Below, one piece after another: positions 6,095 to 6,565 of a stretch of 6,565 bases of DNA. A program made the position numbers and the translations under genes. A model generated the notes under the pieces. That model did no database searches and was not told the origin of the DNA. It worked only from the letters and a program-made list of their open reading frames with translations. The number at the start of each line of letters is the position of its first letter. Position 1 is the first letter of the stretch. Origin of the DNA: Chloroflexota bacterium. Its GTDB lineage: Bacteria > Chloroflexota > Limnocylindria > Limnocylindrales > CSP1-4. The stretch spans positions 1 to 6,565 of the forward strand of contig JAKAMV010000597.1 of assembly GCA_021812735.1 (NCBI GenBank), in the 5' to 3' direction.

Positions 6095-6565
6095 TCAACC
6101 CGGGACGGTCACCGTGATCGGGGTGTCCACGCCCGTGGCCGCCAGCGTGTAGCTGCCCGGCGGCAGCGCGCCAAGCTGGACGGTCGCCTGCTTGTGGACG
6201 GCGATGGCGGGGCAGGCGATGCCCAGCTCCTGGCTGCCCTCGCGCACGGTCAGTGTGAAGACGTTTCCGCTCCGCATGACCTTGACCGCCGACAGCTCGC
6301 TGCACGGTGCCGGGCCGCTCCACCAGACCACGGTGGCGGTCACCTGGCCGGCGTGCACGGCCGCGGTGACGGACTCGGCCCGGACGTCGTGGACGTCCAG
6401 CAGATTCGGGACGGGCTGGACCTCGGTCGGCGGCTGGGCCTGGATCGGGCCGAGCGACGAGCGTGGCCCGCCAGGGGCGATGGGGGCCGGGGTGATGCCC
6501 GGCGCGCCCCCGCTGCCCGCGCGCTCGCCCGGCGTCTCGCCGGGCACACCGCCGGGCGCCTCGCC
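6095..6565 (-). CDS. Secreted or surface protein, C-terminal part (5' end beyond window)
   Basis: The frame is open to the right edge of the window, so the N-terminus is missing. A GTG at 6547 would give 150 residues, but it lies inside a low-complexity Gly/Pro/Glu/Ala stretch that already runs upstream of it, so it is probably internal. Numbering from that GTG, residues 1-48 are a Gly/Pro-rich linker with PGE repeats. Residues about 55-150 form a compact, probably all-beta domain with alternating hydrophobic residues, WWSG at 75-78, and two cysteines, C82 (APCSEL) and C112 (ACPAI), that could form a disulfide. It ends in a PPGSYTL strand and TVTVPG. A linker plus a small Cys-paired beta domain suggests an extracytoplasmic protein, possibly a lipoprotein, but no signal peptide can be seen here. 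I do not recognise a named family. Its place 34 bp ahead of the MarP-like gene makes it a candidate partner or substrate; this is inference. Confidence 0.7.
   Translation of the reverse strand, partial: GEAPGGVPGETPGERAGSGGAPGITPAPIAPGGPRSSLGPIQAQPPTEVQPVPNLLDVHDVRAESVTAAVHAGQVTATVVWWSGPAPCSELSAVKVMRSGNVFTLTVREGSQELGIACPAIAVHKQATVQLGALPPGSYTLAATGVDTPITVTVPG

Noticed and set aside
1..6565. Mobile elements, CRISPR arrays, tRNA, rRNA or integron sites
   Set aside because: I saw no transposase or integrase motifs, no regularly spaced repeats, no tRNA T-loop and no rRNA-like segments on either strand.

Overview
The window is strongly GC-rich (judged by eye, not counted). All five protein-coding genes I can support lie on the minus strand, so transcription reads from right to left. 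The gene set suggests a free-living, high-GC bacterium: an F420-type luciferase-like oxidoreductase, a dihydroxy-acid dehydratase of the Mycobacterium/plant type, a DUF885 metallopeptidase, and a MarP-like membrane-anchored serine protease. Actinomycetota, or a high-GC lineage of Chloroflexota, fit best. This is inference, because no rRNA or other phylogenetic marker is present.

Layout in the direction of transcription: (1) 6565-6095, the C-terminal part of a secreted or surface protein with a Gly/Pro-rich linker and a small two-cysteine domain, cut by the window edge. (2) 6060-4885, a MarP-like protease with four N-terminal membrane helices (CvpA-like) and a trypsin-like domain with an intact His/Asp/Ser triad. 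(3) 4868-3120, a DUF885 putative zinc metallopeptidase. (4) 3058-1310, ilvD, dihydroxy-acid dehydratase of valine, isoleucine and pantothenate precursor synthesis. (5) 1239-292, an LLM-class (F420-dependent type) oxidoreductase. (6) 291-1, a stretch with no convincing gene, holding a 12-bp perfect inverted repeat and a weak stem-loop.

The gaps between genes are 34, 16, 61 and 70 bp, so part or all of the run could be one transcript. The tightest pair is the MarP-like protease and the DUF885 gene. The first three genes share a plausible theme of envelope and protein or peptide processing, whereas ilvD and the oxidoreductase are metabolic and need not be linked to them functionally. Three genes have clear Shine-Dalgarno sequences. 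The MarP-like gene starts with GTG and has none; a -10-like CATACT lies six bases upstream, which raises the possibility of a leaderless transcript. The same hexamer occurs in the gap before ilvD.

I did not find a convincing undescribed system. There is no mobile element, CRISPR array, tRNA, rRNA or defence cassette. The points most worth following are the conserved disulfide pair in the MarP-like protease and its unknown secreted neighbour, the unusual histidine spacing of the DUF885 motif, the paired CATACT sites and the inverted repeat at the left end.
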